Shown: one piece after another, positions 6,529-15,071 of the stretch | Layout of the letters: the number at the start of each line of letters is the position of its first letter | Numbering within the stretch: position 1 is the stretch's first letter | From: Sphaerisporangium sp040685555 | GTDB lineage: Bacteria > Actinomycetota > Actinomycetes > Streptosporangiales > Streptosporangiaceae | NCBI RefSeq assembly: GCF_040685555.1 | Contig: NZ_JBFBIK010000011.1 | Coordinates: forward strand, 1 to 64,000 | Direction of reading: 5' to 3' | DNA length: 64,000 nt | Notes under the pieces: model-generated | What the model was told of the DNA's origin: nothing | The model's input: only the letters and a program-made list of their open reading frames with translations | Databases searched by the model: none | Made by a program: the position numbers and the translations under genes

Positions 6529-7869
6529 TCAGGCGCTTGGGGCGGGTTCGAGGGCCAGCACCTTGCGGAACTCGGCGACGGAGGGGCGGTTTTGCTGGTG
6601 CCGGGGTACGGCGCGGAGCACCATCCGACCAGTCGCGGCCACCATATTGTCGTTATAGACCTGCGGCAGAGCATCGATCACGGACGCTGCCTGGCGCATC
6701 CCCTGATCGATGCCCCCGTTGACGACCTTGCAAAGAGCTTCGTGCAGGCGAACGCGGGCGGCCGTCTGGTAATCGTGGCTGAAGGTGAGCAGGCGATCTC
6801 CGGCGTTGTGGGCTTCAACCTCGTTGCCCACGCCCGCATAGATCATGTTCTCGGCATTGGGCAGTTGGCCGCCGTTCCAGTAGCCGGGCATGATGCTCGC
6901 CGATGGTGGGTCGGCGGCGACAAGGTCACGGAAGGTGTTCAATGCCTGCTGGGCCTCGGTATGCCTGCCGAGGAGGGTGAGCGCCTTCGCTTGGGAGCAG
7001 ATGACCAGAGCCAGGCCCAGGGATGGCCGGCCTCCAGCGATCTGCTGGGCATTTTGCGTAAGCCTCAGAACGGTCCCGGGATCGCGTTGTCCGTAGAGCC
7101 CATGCCCGGCCTCGGTGGCGCTGACTCCAAGCCGTAGTTCGAGGTCCCCGGAGGCGTCGGCCGCTTGGCGTGCGGTCCGCCACCAGCGGACGGCGGCGCC
7201 GTGATCACCCAGGCGGGTCAGCACGTTGGCGTGGAGGGTCGAGAGCGCCGCCATGATCCGCTGTAGTTCGGTCGCGTCGGCGGGGGCGGCGGTGTCGAGC
7301 TGGCGCCGTACCGAGAGCAGGTCGATCAGCAGGTCGGTGGCGACCTGCGCGGGGGGCCGGGTGCGCAGGGCGTGCAGGTGGTCGGCGCAGGCCAGTTCCC
7401 ACTCTTCGATGGCGAGGTGGGCGTGGCCCAGGGATAGGTCGAGAAGCTGGCGGAGAGGTTCCCCGGAGATACCAAGGTTGCCGAGCGTGCCGAGGGTACC
7501 GAGTCCGGCGAGGAACTGGAGGGCGGCCCGGCGTTCCATATCGTCATCTCCATTGCGATATGCGGGGTTTTCCAAACACATACCCGCGCGCAGCCGATCT
7601 GATTCGGCAGCGGCGTTGAAGCGCATCAATGTGCCGTACAAGGCGGTCAGAATCCCGCGCGCGCCATACACCTCGTCCAGACGAGAAACCACCTCAGCCG
7701 GCGGCGTGCGCTCGCCGCGTTCCCATTTGGCCAGGTTGGAATAGTCGATGTAGAGGTCGGCGGCCGCGCGGCGCAGGGCGATCTTGGGCTCCGCCTCCCG
7801 GCAGCGGCGCATGACCGCGCCGAACAGATGCCATGCGGAGGCGTGCGGGTCGATCGGGTCTGCGGCCAT
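6529..7869 (-). CDS. XRE-family regulator with TPR-like C-terminal region
   Basis: This 446-residue protein begins with a helix-turn-helix of the Cro/CI type at about residues 15-70, including LRRAAADLYIDYSNLAKWERGERTPP and VVSRLDEVYG. The remaining 370 residues form helical TPR-like repeats (for example RLGDHGAAVRWWRTARQAADASGD and ALTLLGRHTEAQQALNTFRDL). Such proteins are common actinobacterial regulators whose TPR half may sense a ligand or partner. The ATG at 7869 follows GAGGGG. The gene is divergent from a hypothetical gene at 8048 that is followed by an anti-sigma-like ATPase, a recurring actinomycete neighbourhood. Its target is not known. Confidence 0.85.
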   Translation of the reverse strand: MAADPIDPHASAWHLFGAVMRRCREAEPKIALRRAAADLYIDYSNLAKWERGERTPPAEVVSRLDEVYGARGILTALYGTLMRFNAAAESDRLRAGMCLENPAYRNGDDDMERRAALQFLAGLGTLGTLGNLGISGEPLRQLLDLSLGHAHLAIEEWELACADHLHALRTRPPAQVATDLLIDLLSVRRQLDTAAPADATELQRIMAALSTLHANVLTRLGDHGAAVRWWRTARQAADASGDLELRLGVSATEAGHGLYGQRDPGTVLRLTQNAQQIAGGRPSLGLALVICSQAKALTLLGRHTEAQQALNTFRDLVAADPPSASIMPGYWNGGQLPNAENMIYAGVGNEVEAHNAGDRLLTFSHDYQTAARVRLHEALCKVVNGGIDQGMRQAASVIDALPQVYNDNMVAATGRMVLRAVPRHQQNRPSVAEFRKVLALEPAPSA

Positions 7870-8047
7870 GACACCCCTCGTGATCGTGGTCCGGCGCGGC
7901 CACTCATGACCACGCCGTTGCCCTTCTACCACCTTTGATCACTGTCCATGATGGCACTGCTACAGGCCGTAGCAAACCCTGAATGTGGAACCCGCAGGCG
8001 ATCAGAACGCCGTACGGGCCCCTTGATCAGGAAGGTGATCCTGACCC

Positions 8048-8386
8048 GTGACGCAGCTCAAACGCCGGTGGCGCCTGATCGGGCGCCGTAGCGCCAAGCG
8101 GACCGGCCGCCACACCACCGGACACCCCTATGTACGGGTCGAGCATCGTCACCCCGATCCGCGCGCCCGCGCCACCGCCGTACTGCTCGACCGGCTCGAA
8201 CCGGCCTGGATGATCTTGTACGGGCCGTGGAGCCGCCGCTTCTACGCCCTGGCGCTGTTCGCCACCCCGGGCCCGCTGATCGTTGAGGCCTTCACCGCGC
8301 AGGAACTCACCGACCAGATGCGCCAGGCCGAGCAGGACACCCTGATCGCCCCCTGGCCACCCACCGCAGCCGCGCCGGCCGCGTGA
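8048..8386 (+). CDS. Hypothetical protein beside XRE regulator
   Basis: This 112-residue protein is unrecognised. The first 35 residues are strongly basic (KRRWRLIGRRSAKRTGRH). The middle, RATAVLLDRLEPAWMILYGPWSRRFYALALFATPGPLIVEAFTA, looks like a compact alpha/beta unit, and the tail is Pro/Ala-rich. I see no membrane segment. The start is a GTG whose ribosome binding site AGGTGA lies in the loop of a small hairpin (TCAGGA/TCCTGA, 8027-8044), which might modulate translation. Similar small proteins sit between XRE regulators and ATP-binding proteins in actinomycetes, which suggests a part in the same regulatory unit. Confidence 0.6.
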   Translation: MTQLKRRWRLIGRRSAKRTGRHTTGHPYVRVEHRHPDPRARATAVLLDRLEPAWMILYGPWSRRFYALALFATPGPLIVEAFTAQELTDQMRQAEQDTLIAPWPPTAAAPAA

Positions 8387-8510
8387 CCTGCCCGCCCGCG
8401 GCCGCCCCGCCGGGTATCACCCGCAGTGGATGCCAGTACCGAAACCACCCTCGGTGACGCCCCAGTCGGCAACCCCGCTGGGCACTGCCGGGCTGGATGC
8501 GGATGCCGAA

Positions 8511-8526
8511 GTCACCCATGGGTGAC
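8511..8526. promoter_or_regulatory. 16-bp perfect palindrome upstream of ATPase gene
   Basis: GTCACCCATGGGTGAC is self-complementary and lies 72 bp before the start of the ATP-binding protein gene. Related half sites (TATCACCC, CTCGGTGACGCC) occur within the preceding 110 bp. It could be an operator for the neighbouring XRE regulator; binding is not shown. Confidence 0.35.
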
Positions 8527-8597
8527 GCCACGGCCTGCGGCTCCGCTGGGCCGTATGCCATGACCTCGACTTCCCCACACGAAGGACGACCGACCCA

Positions 8598-9053
8598 ATG
8601 AGCACCCGTACCCGGCGAACGGAGACCGCCGCCTTCCCCGCCACCGAGGCATCTGTGGGCGAGGCCCGGCGCTGGCTGAGCAAGATCCTCGACGGTCATC
8701 CCCGCTGTGACGACGCGGCGTTGCTGCTGTCAGAGGCGGCCACCAACGCCCTCGTGCACACCGATTCCCCGGTGATCGGCGTCACGGTGGCGATCGGCGA
8801 GGGCCACGACGTGCGAATCGACGTCGCCGACGAGGGCGCGGAGACCGTACCGAGCATGCCCTCGAACCACGACGGCGACCTGGCCTCTTCCGGACGCGGA
8901 ATCCGGCTGATCCGCGCGCTGTCCTCCCGCTGGGGGTTCACCGAGGAGAGACCCCAGTGCGTCCTCTGGTTCGTCCTGTCCGCGCCCCGCGAGGCGGAGG
9001 GATCTGGCGCGACCTCCTCCACGGCGCCGCCACCGATCACCCGCGCACCATGA
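8598..9053 (+). CDS. Anti-sigma-like GHKL ATP-binding protein
   Basis: This 151-residue protein matches the RsbW/SpoIIAB-like histidine-kinase-type ATPase family. The N-box is LLLSEAATNALVHTDSP near residues 45-61, the G1 box is VRIDVADEGAE near 74-84, and the G2 box SSGRGIRLIRALSSRWGF is near 98-115. Proteins of this size have no phosphoacceptor domain and act by binding or phosphorylating partners such as sigma factors or anti-sigma antagonists. The ATG at 8598 lies about 12 bp after a GAAGGA motif. The gene's last bases run into the 161-bp duplicated segment described at 9048, so its 3' end may have been altered. Confidence 0.85.
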   Translation: MSTRTRRTETAAFPATEASVGEARRWLSKILDGHPRCDDAALLLSEAATNALVHTDSPVIGVTVAIGEGHDVRIDVADEGAETVPSMPSNHDGDLASSGRGIRLIRALSSRWGFTEERPQCVLWFVLSAPREAEGSGATSSTAPPPITRAP

Positions 9054-9209
9054 ATCTCGGACGGTCGTGCGCTCGCTCCCGGCCTACGCCAGGGACGGTC
9101 AGGAGAAGCCGAGCCGGGCGAGCGGCTCCACCAGCTCCCGCCCCTCGTACGACAGATGGGGCAGCGGCGAGTCGGTGAGCAGGTCCACGGCGGCCCGGAG
9201 CGACTTCAG
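9048..9209. repeat. 161-bp direct repeat, left copy
   Basis: This segment matches 14911-15071 in the same orientation at about 90% identity or better, with one single-base length difference. It spans the last codons of the LLM-hemerythrin gene plus about 50 bp of its 3' flank. The copies are 5.86 kb apart and bracket the haloperoxidase-to-DUF2254 segment. Confidence 0.85.
9099..9209 (-). pseudogene. Duplicated 3' end of a hemerythrin-domain gene
   Basis: Read on the minus strand it encodes LKSLRAAVDLLTDSPLPHLS followed by YEGRELVEPLARLGFS and a stop, almost the same as the C-terminus of the LLM-hemerythrin fusion at 14961. There is no start and the homology stops abruptly at 9209. It is a fragment produced by duplication or recombination. 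Confidence 0.8.
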
Positions 9210-9255
9210 GGCCGCCAGGACAACACTCGGCCGGTGATGCGTGGTGCCGGGGTCA

Positions 9256-10560
9256 TTACCCCTTCCGCTTGAAGTAGTGCGTGACCATGTAGGCGGTGAC
9301 CTGTGCGCCGATCTTCGCGCCCTGCACGTCGGCCGTGCGGGTGTGGATGCCGCCCCAGACGCGGGCGTTGATGACCTCGGCGAGGGCCTGTGAAAAGCCG
9401 CGGAAGTACCTGGTGGTACCGGAGGCGGCGCTGTACCCGCTGAAGGAGATGTCGTCCCGGCCGAAGAAGTACGCCAACGCCGACATGCTCGCCGCGGTGA
9501 AGCAGGTATGTCCGGACGTGAAGTCGGGGTGCGGCGGCGTAACGAGCAACGGCGTCCAGTTGGGGTCGGCCACCGTCTTCGGGTTGCCGTCGGTGTCGGC
9601 CAGCTGGATCGCCGTGATCGGCCGCCAGAAGCTCCACGCCGCCTTCTCGTTGTAGCAGGCGGTCGTGGCATCGGCTTCGGCCAGATCGACCATCGCGAAC
9701 ATCCGCGCCGTCTGGAGCGTGTTCAGTCGCTGCGTCGTCGCGAGCTGGCGCTTGATCTCCCATTCGGCCAGATGCCGGTCGTGCCACCAGATCGCGGCTT
9801 GCGTCTGGTCGGTCGTCCTGACCGTGCTGGTTGCCGAACCGATCGTCTTGACCTCGTTGAAGTCCCGGGTGTACTTGGAACTGGTGAGCGATGGCGGGCC
9901 AGACGTGCGGAACATGGACGCGCTGGGGATGAGGAACGGTTTGAGGTACCCGACCCATGCCCCGTCGAAGGTGAAAGTCGGAGGCGTCGGCCGCCACTGA
10001 CCAGGCTGGGTGCCGATGGTCCAGGTCTGGCTTCCGAACGCCCCGTCGTTCTGCCGCGCGGCGATCATCGCATCGGCCGCCTGAGTGCCCACGGTGATTC
10101 CGCGCTGCTTGGCGGTACTGGCGGGAATCGCGGCCAGCGACTCGTCGTACTGCGTTTGCAACCTCGCCTGCTGATCGGGGAACAGCGCGTTCAGCACACG
10201 GAAGCCCGCGGTCGCGACGGCCGCGTTCGTCGACTCGGTTCCATTGGCGGCCGGTGCGCTCAGGTACGGCTGGTAGGGAGTGCCGGCGATCGCGTTCACC
10301 GCGTCGTAGATGGCTCCGTGCATCATCGCGAAGCTGCGCGCCTGGACCTGCGGCTGCTGACCAGCGATGTCCCAGATCGCTGTCTGGGCGTTGCTGTCCC
10401 AGACAATGACGGCATTGGTGGGCGTGCCCGAATCCGACGCGTACGCGAATGACGAGCCGAGTGCGACCGGCGACCCGGCGGCGATGACTCCGGCGAGGGC
10501 TAACCAAACGGCCTTGCGTCGCAGGACAGCTGACCAGCCCGTATCACATGATTTAAGCAT
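9256..10560 (-). CDS. Secreted vanadium-dependent haloperoxidase-like enzyme
   Basis: This 434-residue protein begins with a long signal peptide (about residues 1-42, core AVWLALAGVIAAG, cleavage near SFAYA-SD). The mature part follows the vanadium haloperoxidase/PAP2 pattern: AAWSFWRPITAIQLAD near residue 305, then PPHPDFTSGHTCFTAAS near 342-358 with the Ser-Gly-His core, then ARVWGGIHTRTAD near 400-412 supplying the last Arg and His. The fold binds vanadate and oxidises halides with peroxide, or acts as an acid phosphatase; which one cannot be told. The ATG at 10560 gives a good signal peptide, though its ribosome binding site is weak. Confidence 0.85.
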   Translation of the reverse strand: MLKSCDTGWSAVLRRKAVWLALAGVIAAGSPVALGSSFAYASDSGTPTNAVIVWDSNAQTAIWDIAGQQPQVQARSFAMMHGAIYDAVNAIAGTPYQPYLSAPAANGTESTNAAVATAGFRVLNALFPDQQARLQTQYDESLAAIPASTAKQRGITVGTQAADAMIAARQNDGAFGSQTWTIGTQPGQWRPTPPTFTFDGAWVGYLKPFLIPSASMFRTSGPPSLTSSKYTRDFNEVKTIGSATSTVRTTDQTQAAIWWHDRHLAEWEIKRQLATTQRLNTLQTARMFAMVDLAEADATTACYNEKAAWSFWRPITAIQLADTDGNPKTVADPNWTPLLVTPPHPDFTSGHTCFTAASMSALAYFFGRDDISFSGYSAASGTTRYFRGFSQALAEVINARVWGGIHTRTADVQGAKIGAQVTAYMVTHYFKRKG

Positions 10561-11179
10561 TGAAGCAAACTACTATGCTGGCCGCAGCCGATACAGTGGG
10601 CCGAACCGTCGAAACGTTGATAATGACGTAGCCGAAAATGAGTGCCCCGCCGATACGAGGACCGGTCGCATCTTCCGGCCTCGTGGATGGCGTTCGACGG
10701 TTACCTAAAGGTCATCTCGAATTGGCTCGGACAGACCGGTCACCGGTACGCGGACGCTGCTGGGACACGATCAGGAAAGTTATCCGGCCACCAGCCAGGA
10801 ACTCGATGGCGGGCAACCCGGAACCGATGTCCATCAGCCTCGACTTTCTGTCCGCTAATCAGGAGCTTTCCATGGCCGCTAGCAAATTAGCCCCGCCCCG
10901 ATCGGGCGCGATGACACTGGCTTCTTCGTTTTCCGGCCGTGGGTGACCGCGATTCCCCGCTGTTTCCCGTGGGATCTGGCATGCGTGTGGTCCGCGATCA
11001 ACCCACGTCGGTCGCGTCGCAGAAGGGCGTCGTTGTCCGTCCGTTCGAAGTGGCGCGGGGGAGGAGATCCGCTTCGCGCGTCACCGGACGGGGGCGGTCC
11101 GGGGTTCGTTCCGGCCCGCTGTCGGTGGCTAGGTCTACCGTGGGCGGACACAGGAGCCCAGCGTGAGTAAGGGGAGACC
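10561..11179. other. Long intergenic region, no gene recognised
   Basis: This 619-bp gap separates two divergent genes. The first 60 bp are AT-rich and may carry the haloperoxidase promoter; the last 20 bp hold the ribosome binding site of the isochorismatase gene. Several short frames exist but none has convincing composition, and I recognise no decayed family in between. Confidence 0.4.
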
Positions 11180-11740
11180 ATGACCACACTCGAGAACCGG
11201 CCGAACACCGCACTCCTGGTCGTCGATGTGCAGAACGGCGCCGTCGAGGGGGCTCACGAGCGCGACACGGTCGTTGCGAACATCGGCAGCCTTGTCGAGA
11301 AGGCGCGGGGGGAACGGGTTCCCGTTGTCTGGGTCCAGCACTCCGACGAGCAGCTTGCGAGGGGGAGCGACGACTGGCGGATCGTCCCCGAGCTGACTCC
11401 GGGCGACGCCGAGAAGCTCGTCGAGAAGAACTACGGCGACTCTTTCGAGGACACCACCCTCGAGACCGTACTGTCGGGCCTCGGAGTCGGGCGGCTCGTC
11501 GTCGTCGGCGCACAGACCGATGTGTGCATCCGCTCGACACTCCACGGCGCGTTCGTCAGGGGGTACGACGCGACCCTTGTCAGCGACGCTCACACGACGG
11601 AGGACCAGACGGCATGGGGGGCGCCGTCGCCGGACCAGGTGATCGCACACACGAACCTGTACTGGACCTACCAGACGGCGCCGGGGCGGACTGCCGGGAC
11701 GGTCGAAACCAAGGATGTCGACTTCGGCGGCACGTCCTGA
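11180..11740 (+). CDS. Isochorismatase-family cysteine hydrolase
   Basis: This 186-residue protein has the cysteine hydrolase triad: Asp in LLVVDVQNGAV (Asp16), Lys in KLVEKNYGDSF (near 85) and the nucleophile Cys in VVVGAQTDVCIRSTLHGAF (near 115). The cis-peptide GAQTD motif before the Cys is also present. Members hydrolyse amides or vinyl ethers such as isochorismate, nicotinamide or N-carbamoyl compounds; the substrate is not predictable. The ATG at 11180 follows AAGGGGAGA. The gene stands alone, but a fragment of a second isochorismatase-like gene lies just downstream on the other strand. Confidence 0.88.
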   Translation: MTTLENRPNTALLVVDVQNGAVEGAHERDTVVANIGSLVEKARGERVPVVWVQHSDEQLARGSDDWRIVPELTPGDAEKLVEKNYGDSFEDTTLETVLSGLGVGRLVVVGAQTDVCIRSTLHGAFVRGYDATLVSDAHTTEDQTAWGAPSPDQVIAHTNLYWTYQTAPGRTAGTVETKDVDFGGTS

Positions 11741-11792
11741 AGCCTGTGCGACGCGGACGGGAACGCCTCGGGACGGCAGATCGTGCAGCTCC

Positions 11793-11981
11793 TTAAGTTG
11801 CGTGGCAGGGAACCGGCACTCCTGCGGCGCGCATGGATTGGTGGAACCGCACGGCACGCTCCACGACACCGCTGCGCGCGACCGGCTCGCCCAGCATCGC
11901 GCCGAAAGATCTCTCGGGTTTGATGACGTTCACCTGCCAGTGCAGAGCGAGAACAGCGGCAGTCCGCGGATCGTAGGTCAT
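11793..11981 (-). pseudogene. Truncated isochorismatase-family gene
   Basis: From the ATG at 11981 the protein reads MTYDPRTAAVLALHWQVNVI, then continues with FGAMLGEPVARSGVVERAVR and ends after 62 residues in VPVPCHAT. This resembles the first quarter of a second cysteine-hydrolase subfamily, which normally runs to about 200 residues. The catalytic Lys and Cys region is missing. A frame extension to 12032 has no family support. I call it a 3'-truncated pseudogene. Confidence 0.5.
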
Positions 11982-12068
11982 AGTCACGATCGTGCCGTTC
12001 TTGCTTGGAACCATGCCGAAATATCCGGCCATTTGGGAGAAAGGCGCGGGTTGGCGGGAAACGTCATG

Positions 12069-12833
12069 TCATGCCCCCGTTGCGTTTCCCGGGTGAAGTT
12101 CGCTTAGCGGTGTGGTGGGCAGTGCGATCCACCCTTCGGTGCGCGCGCAGTCGGCATGCTCTCGAGCAGGGACGGTTGCCAGGCCCTGGAACGACGCACG
12201 GGCGGTGAGCGCGGCGATAACGGCGTCTGCAGCGTCGTCGCAGACTCGGCAAATCTGCTCGTATGCACCGAGATCGAGCCACGGTGCCGCTGCCCGCAGC
12301 TCATCGACCAGATGCCCGAGCCCGTCGAGATTCGAGGAGCGTTTGTAGCTGCGGTAGGGAAGTTTCCACAGTTTGAGCGACGCTGAGGGATAGACCTCCA
12401 CAACGACGCCCGTTCCACGGCGATCAACTGGCCGGCCTTCCCGTGCAAGTGCGGCCAGTAGGCCCGCGCAGCGCATGGCGGTATGGCCGATGCGATCGGC
12501 GGAGACGCTTAGGGGTGTGAGGCCGGTCATGTCGTAGACCACTTGGTCGGTGACCCGGAGCGCGAGATCCCTGCGCCAGCCCCGTCCGGCAATGTCGCTG
12601 GGCACGTCGACGTGCCCAGCGCGGTGGGCCGTGACGAAGTCGACGAATTTATCGGGCCAGCCGAAGGGACAGTCGATACCGGCCTTGTCCGCACCCATGA
12701 CCGCCTCAACGATCAGGTCGTCATCCGCCCGAATCTGGATTTCGCTGACACGGGCACCATCCGTGGACCAGTCGAGCCACGCTACCGCCGTCCTGGCCGC
12801 CTCCGCTGCCAGATCGACTCCAACTGCGCGCAT
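12069..12833 (-). CDS. DUF429-family protein
   Basis: This 254-residue protein starts MRAVGVDLAAEAARTAVAWL, the RNase H-like beta1 strand of DUF429 proteins. It goes on with GIDCPFGWPDKFVDFV, RVTDQVVYDMTGLTPLSVSADRIG, VVVEVYPSASLKLW, and VCDDAADAVIAALTARA near the end, which supplies the late acidic residues. The fold suggests nuclease-like or kinase-like activity, but no biochemical role is established to my knowledge. The ATG at 12833 is directly preceded by GTGAGGAG, unusually close; an in-frame extension to 12902 does not look like family sequence. Remnant genes lie on both sides. Confidence 0.8.
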   Translation of the reverse strand: MRAVGVDLAAEAARTAVAWLDWSTDGARVSEIQIRADDDLIVEAVMGADKAGIDCPFGWPDKFVDFVTAHRAGHVDVPSDIAGRGWRRDLALRVTDQVVYDMTGLTPLSVSADRIGHTAMRCAGLLAALAREGRPVDRRGTGVVVEVYPSASLKLWKLPYRSYKRSSNLDGLGHLVDELRAAAPWLDLGAYEQICRVCDDAADAVIAALTARASFQGLATVPAREHADCARTEGWIALPTTPLSELHPGNATGA

Positions 12834-13029
12834 CTCCTCACGATACGACGGCGGTTGATCAGCCGCTGGTCGTTGCACGGACCGGGGGCCGTCGGGTCGC
12901 AACCTCCCCCATTGAGCTCGTGTAAGGGTTCCCTATCGCTGTCGTAGAACGACCGCTGGCCGCAGCGGCCGTCGGGTTGTCCCAGCAGCGCCGCCGTCGT
13001 CCAAGCCTGACAGAGCGGATGCCCGCGTG

Positions 13030-13260
13030 CTAGGCAGGCCGGGGTACGGAGGCCCAATCGTGGAGTGTGCACCACCGGGGCACGGCGCGGCGTAGCGCTT
13101 CGGGACCCCGCACCTCGACCGCGTGGGCGCGCAGCGCGTCCGACCAGCTCAGGTCGCCGCGCCAGACCTCGACCAGGCTGCGCACGTCGGCGGTCACCGT
13201 CACGGCCACGGCGTGGCCGGGGTCTGTGTCGCAGACGTCGACCTCGTCACGTGTGATCAC
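13030..13260 (-). pseudogene. C-terminal remnant of HxlR-type regulator
   Basis: The 76-residue frame reads VDVCDTDPGHAVAVTVTADV, then LVEVWRGDLSWSDALRAHAV, and ends in WASVPRPA. This matches the C-terminal SCP2-like half found after the winged helix in a subgroup of actinobacterial HxlR regulators, including the characteristic ending. The DNA-binding half should be upstream, but instead there is IS5-type transposase sequence in the opposite direction. I read it as a regulator gene cut by an insertion and then decayed. Confidence 0.55.
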
Positions 13261-13386
13261 GATCCACCGAGTCGATCCTCATCGAGGCGTCCCGGTCGGC
13301 CGGCGCGGAACACCGCTTCAACACATCTCCGTTGTGGTTTGATCTCTCGCTGTAACGACGGAGAGAGGAGTCACAGGAGGCGCGGC

Positions 13387-13450
13387 TGAAGCCGTGCGAG
13401 GTCAGTGACGAGTCATGGGTGGTGATCCAGCCGTTGCTGCCCAAGTCCTC
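13387..13450 (+). mobile_element. IS5-family transposase N-terminal fragment
   Basis: The frame CEVSDESWVVIQPLLPKSS is the start of a DUF4096/IS5-type transposase, which typically opens LSDEEWALIEPLLP. No DDE catalytic part follows; sequence becomes unrecognisable within about 60 bp. I see no clear terminal inverted repeats. It is a stub of an insertion sequence next to the truncated HxlR gene. Confidence 0.6.
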
Positions 13451-13557
13451 CATGGGTGCGTGGGCGTCCATGACTCGGGTACATCAGGCTTACGGACGCC
13501 CCGCCTGTCGATCCCGGACCGGTCGGCGGCATACGGCCATGCTTGGGGGAATGCACC

Positions 13558-14904
13558 ATGGCCTTCGTGACCACCCGGGCCCGCGAGTTCCTGAAGTCCA
13601 GACGCTGGCCCATCCCGCTACTGTGCGTGTTCCTCGCGGTGGGCCTGTCCTATGCCACCAGCGCGACCGACCGCCACTTCGGCTACACGCTGATCGGCCA
13701 GAGCCTCACGGGCACCCCCGCCAGCGTCCAGACGATCCTCAGCACCATCGCCACCGCGATGGTCACACTCGTGGCCATCGTGCTGACCGTGACTCTGGTG
13801 GCGATCCAGCTGGCCATGGGCCAGTTCTCCCCGCGTATCGTCAGTGCCCTTCTCCATGACTATCCGAGCAAGTTCGCCAGCGGGGTGTTCGTGGCGACCT
13901 TCACGTTCGCGGTGCTCGCGCTGCGCGAGGTACGCAGCCGGAACGGCGACGGCACAGTCCCAGGCCTGACGGTTCTCACCGCCTACGTCCTTGTGCTGGT
14001 GAGCTTGATCACCCTGATCCTCTACATCGACCACGCCGGCCGGTCGTTGCGAGCCGCCGGATTGATCAACTTGGTCGGCACGAGGACCCGCGCACAGCTG
14101 GACCGGATGTGCCCCGCCTATACGGCCGTCCCGCCCGCGGACCGGCGCGAAGAGTCGTTGATCTTCGCCCCCAGATCGGGGGTGGTCACGAAGTTCGACA
14201 TCGCGAGCCTCGTGACCCAGGCCAGGCGCGCCGGCTGCCTGCTCGAGATGCTCCCCGCCATGGGGGAGTTCGTCATCAAAGGCACGCCGCTGTTTCGTGT
14301 TCACGGGTCTCCGGCCGGGCTGGCGACCTCCAAGATCGTCCGATACGTGATCCTCGCAACCGAGCGCACGCACGAGGACGACCCCGCCTACGGTTTCCGC
14401 AAACTCGTCGACATAGCGGAACGGGGCGTCTCCACCACCTTCTACGACCCCACGACCACCGTCCAGGCCATCGACCGCCTCCACGACGTCCTGCGCCAGG
14501 TGGCACCGCATGACTTGCCCACCGGCCGCTACCGAGACCGGGACAACGACGTCCGCCTCGTCGTGCCGGTCCTCGGGTGGGACGGTTACGTCCGGCTCGC
14601 CTTCGACGAGATCCGTCTCGCGGGCAGCGGCTCACCCCAGGTCACCCGGCGGATGCGCGCCGCCCTCGACGACCTCAAGGCCGTCGCACGGCCTGACCGG
14701 CAATCCGCGCTGGACCGCCAGATCAGGCTCCTCGAGGCCGCGGTACGCCGCGCGTTCGAAGACGAGGAGGACGTCATCGCCGCACTCATCCCCGACCGGC
14801 AGGGCATCGGCTCGGGGCGGGACGTGGTGGCCCGCACACGCGACGCGGACCTGCGAGCCGACACCACCGGACCCGACGGGCAGCCGGGCTCGCGCCCCAC
14901 CTAG
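13558..14904 (+). CDS. DUF2254-family membrane protein
   Basis: This 448-residue protein has a basic N-terminus, four membrane helices (about residues 17-35, 57-85, 103-120 and 130-152), then a soluble C-terminal domain. The blocks TILSTIATAMVTLVAIVLTV and LAMGQFSPRIVSALLHDYPS are typical of DUF2254, an uncharacterised family widespread in bacteria. The C-terminal part contains ESLIFAPRSGVVTKFDIASL. I chose ATG 13558 because GGGGGA lies seven bases before it; a TTG five codons upstream is possible. The gene is convergent with the LLM-hemerythrin gene, and its 3' flank is part of the 161-bp repeat. Confidence 0.88.
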   Translation: MAFVTTRAREFLKSRRWPIPLLCVFLAVGLSYATSATDRHFGYTLIGQSLTGTPASVQTILSTIATAMVTLVAIVLTVTLVAIQLAMGQFSPRIVSALLHDYPSKFASGVFVATFTFAVLALREVRSRNGDGTVPGLTVLTAYVLVLVSLITLILYIDHAGRSLRAAGLINLVGTRTRAQLDRMCPAYTAVPPADRREESLIFAPRSGVVTKFDIASLVTQARRAGCLLEMLPAMGEFVIKGTPLFRVHGSPAGLATSKIVRYVILATERTHEDDPAYGFRKLVDIAERGVSTTFYDPTTTVQAIDRLHDVLRQVAPHDLPTGRYRDRDNDVRLVVPVLGWDGYVRLAFDEIRLAGSGSPQVTRRMRAALDDLKAVARPDRQSALDRQIRLLEAAVRRAFEDEEDVIAALIPDRQGIGSGRDVVARTRDADLRADTTGPDGQPGSRPT

Positions 14905-14910
14905 AACGAG

Positions 14911-15071
14911 CCATGAGTCTCGGACAGTCGTGCGCTCGCTCCCGGCCTACGCCAGGGACGTCAGGAGAAGCCGAGCCGGGCGAGCGGTTCCACCAGCTCC
15001 CGCTCCTCGTACGACAGGTGGGACAACAGTGAGTCGGTGAGCAGGTCCACGGCGGCCCGGAGGGACTTCAG
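14911..15071. repeat. 161-bp direct repeat, right copy
   Basis: This is the copy of 9048-9209. It covers the 3' end of the intact LLM-hemerythrin gene and about 50 bp beyond its stop, so this copy is the likely source and the left one the derivative. Confidence 0.85.

Noticed and set aside
12834..13075. Minus-strand frame upstream of DUF429
   Set aside because: The translation has a Cys-containing stretch that looked transposase-like, but I could not match it to any family and it has no ribosome binding site.
13387..13557. Complete insertion sequence
   Set aside because: Only about 20 transposase codons are recognisable; there is no DDE domain and no paired terminal inverted repeats.
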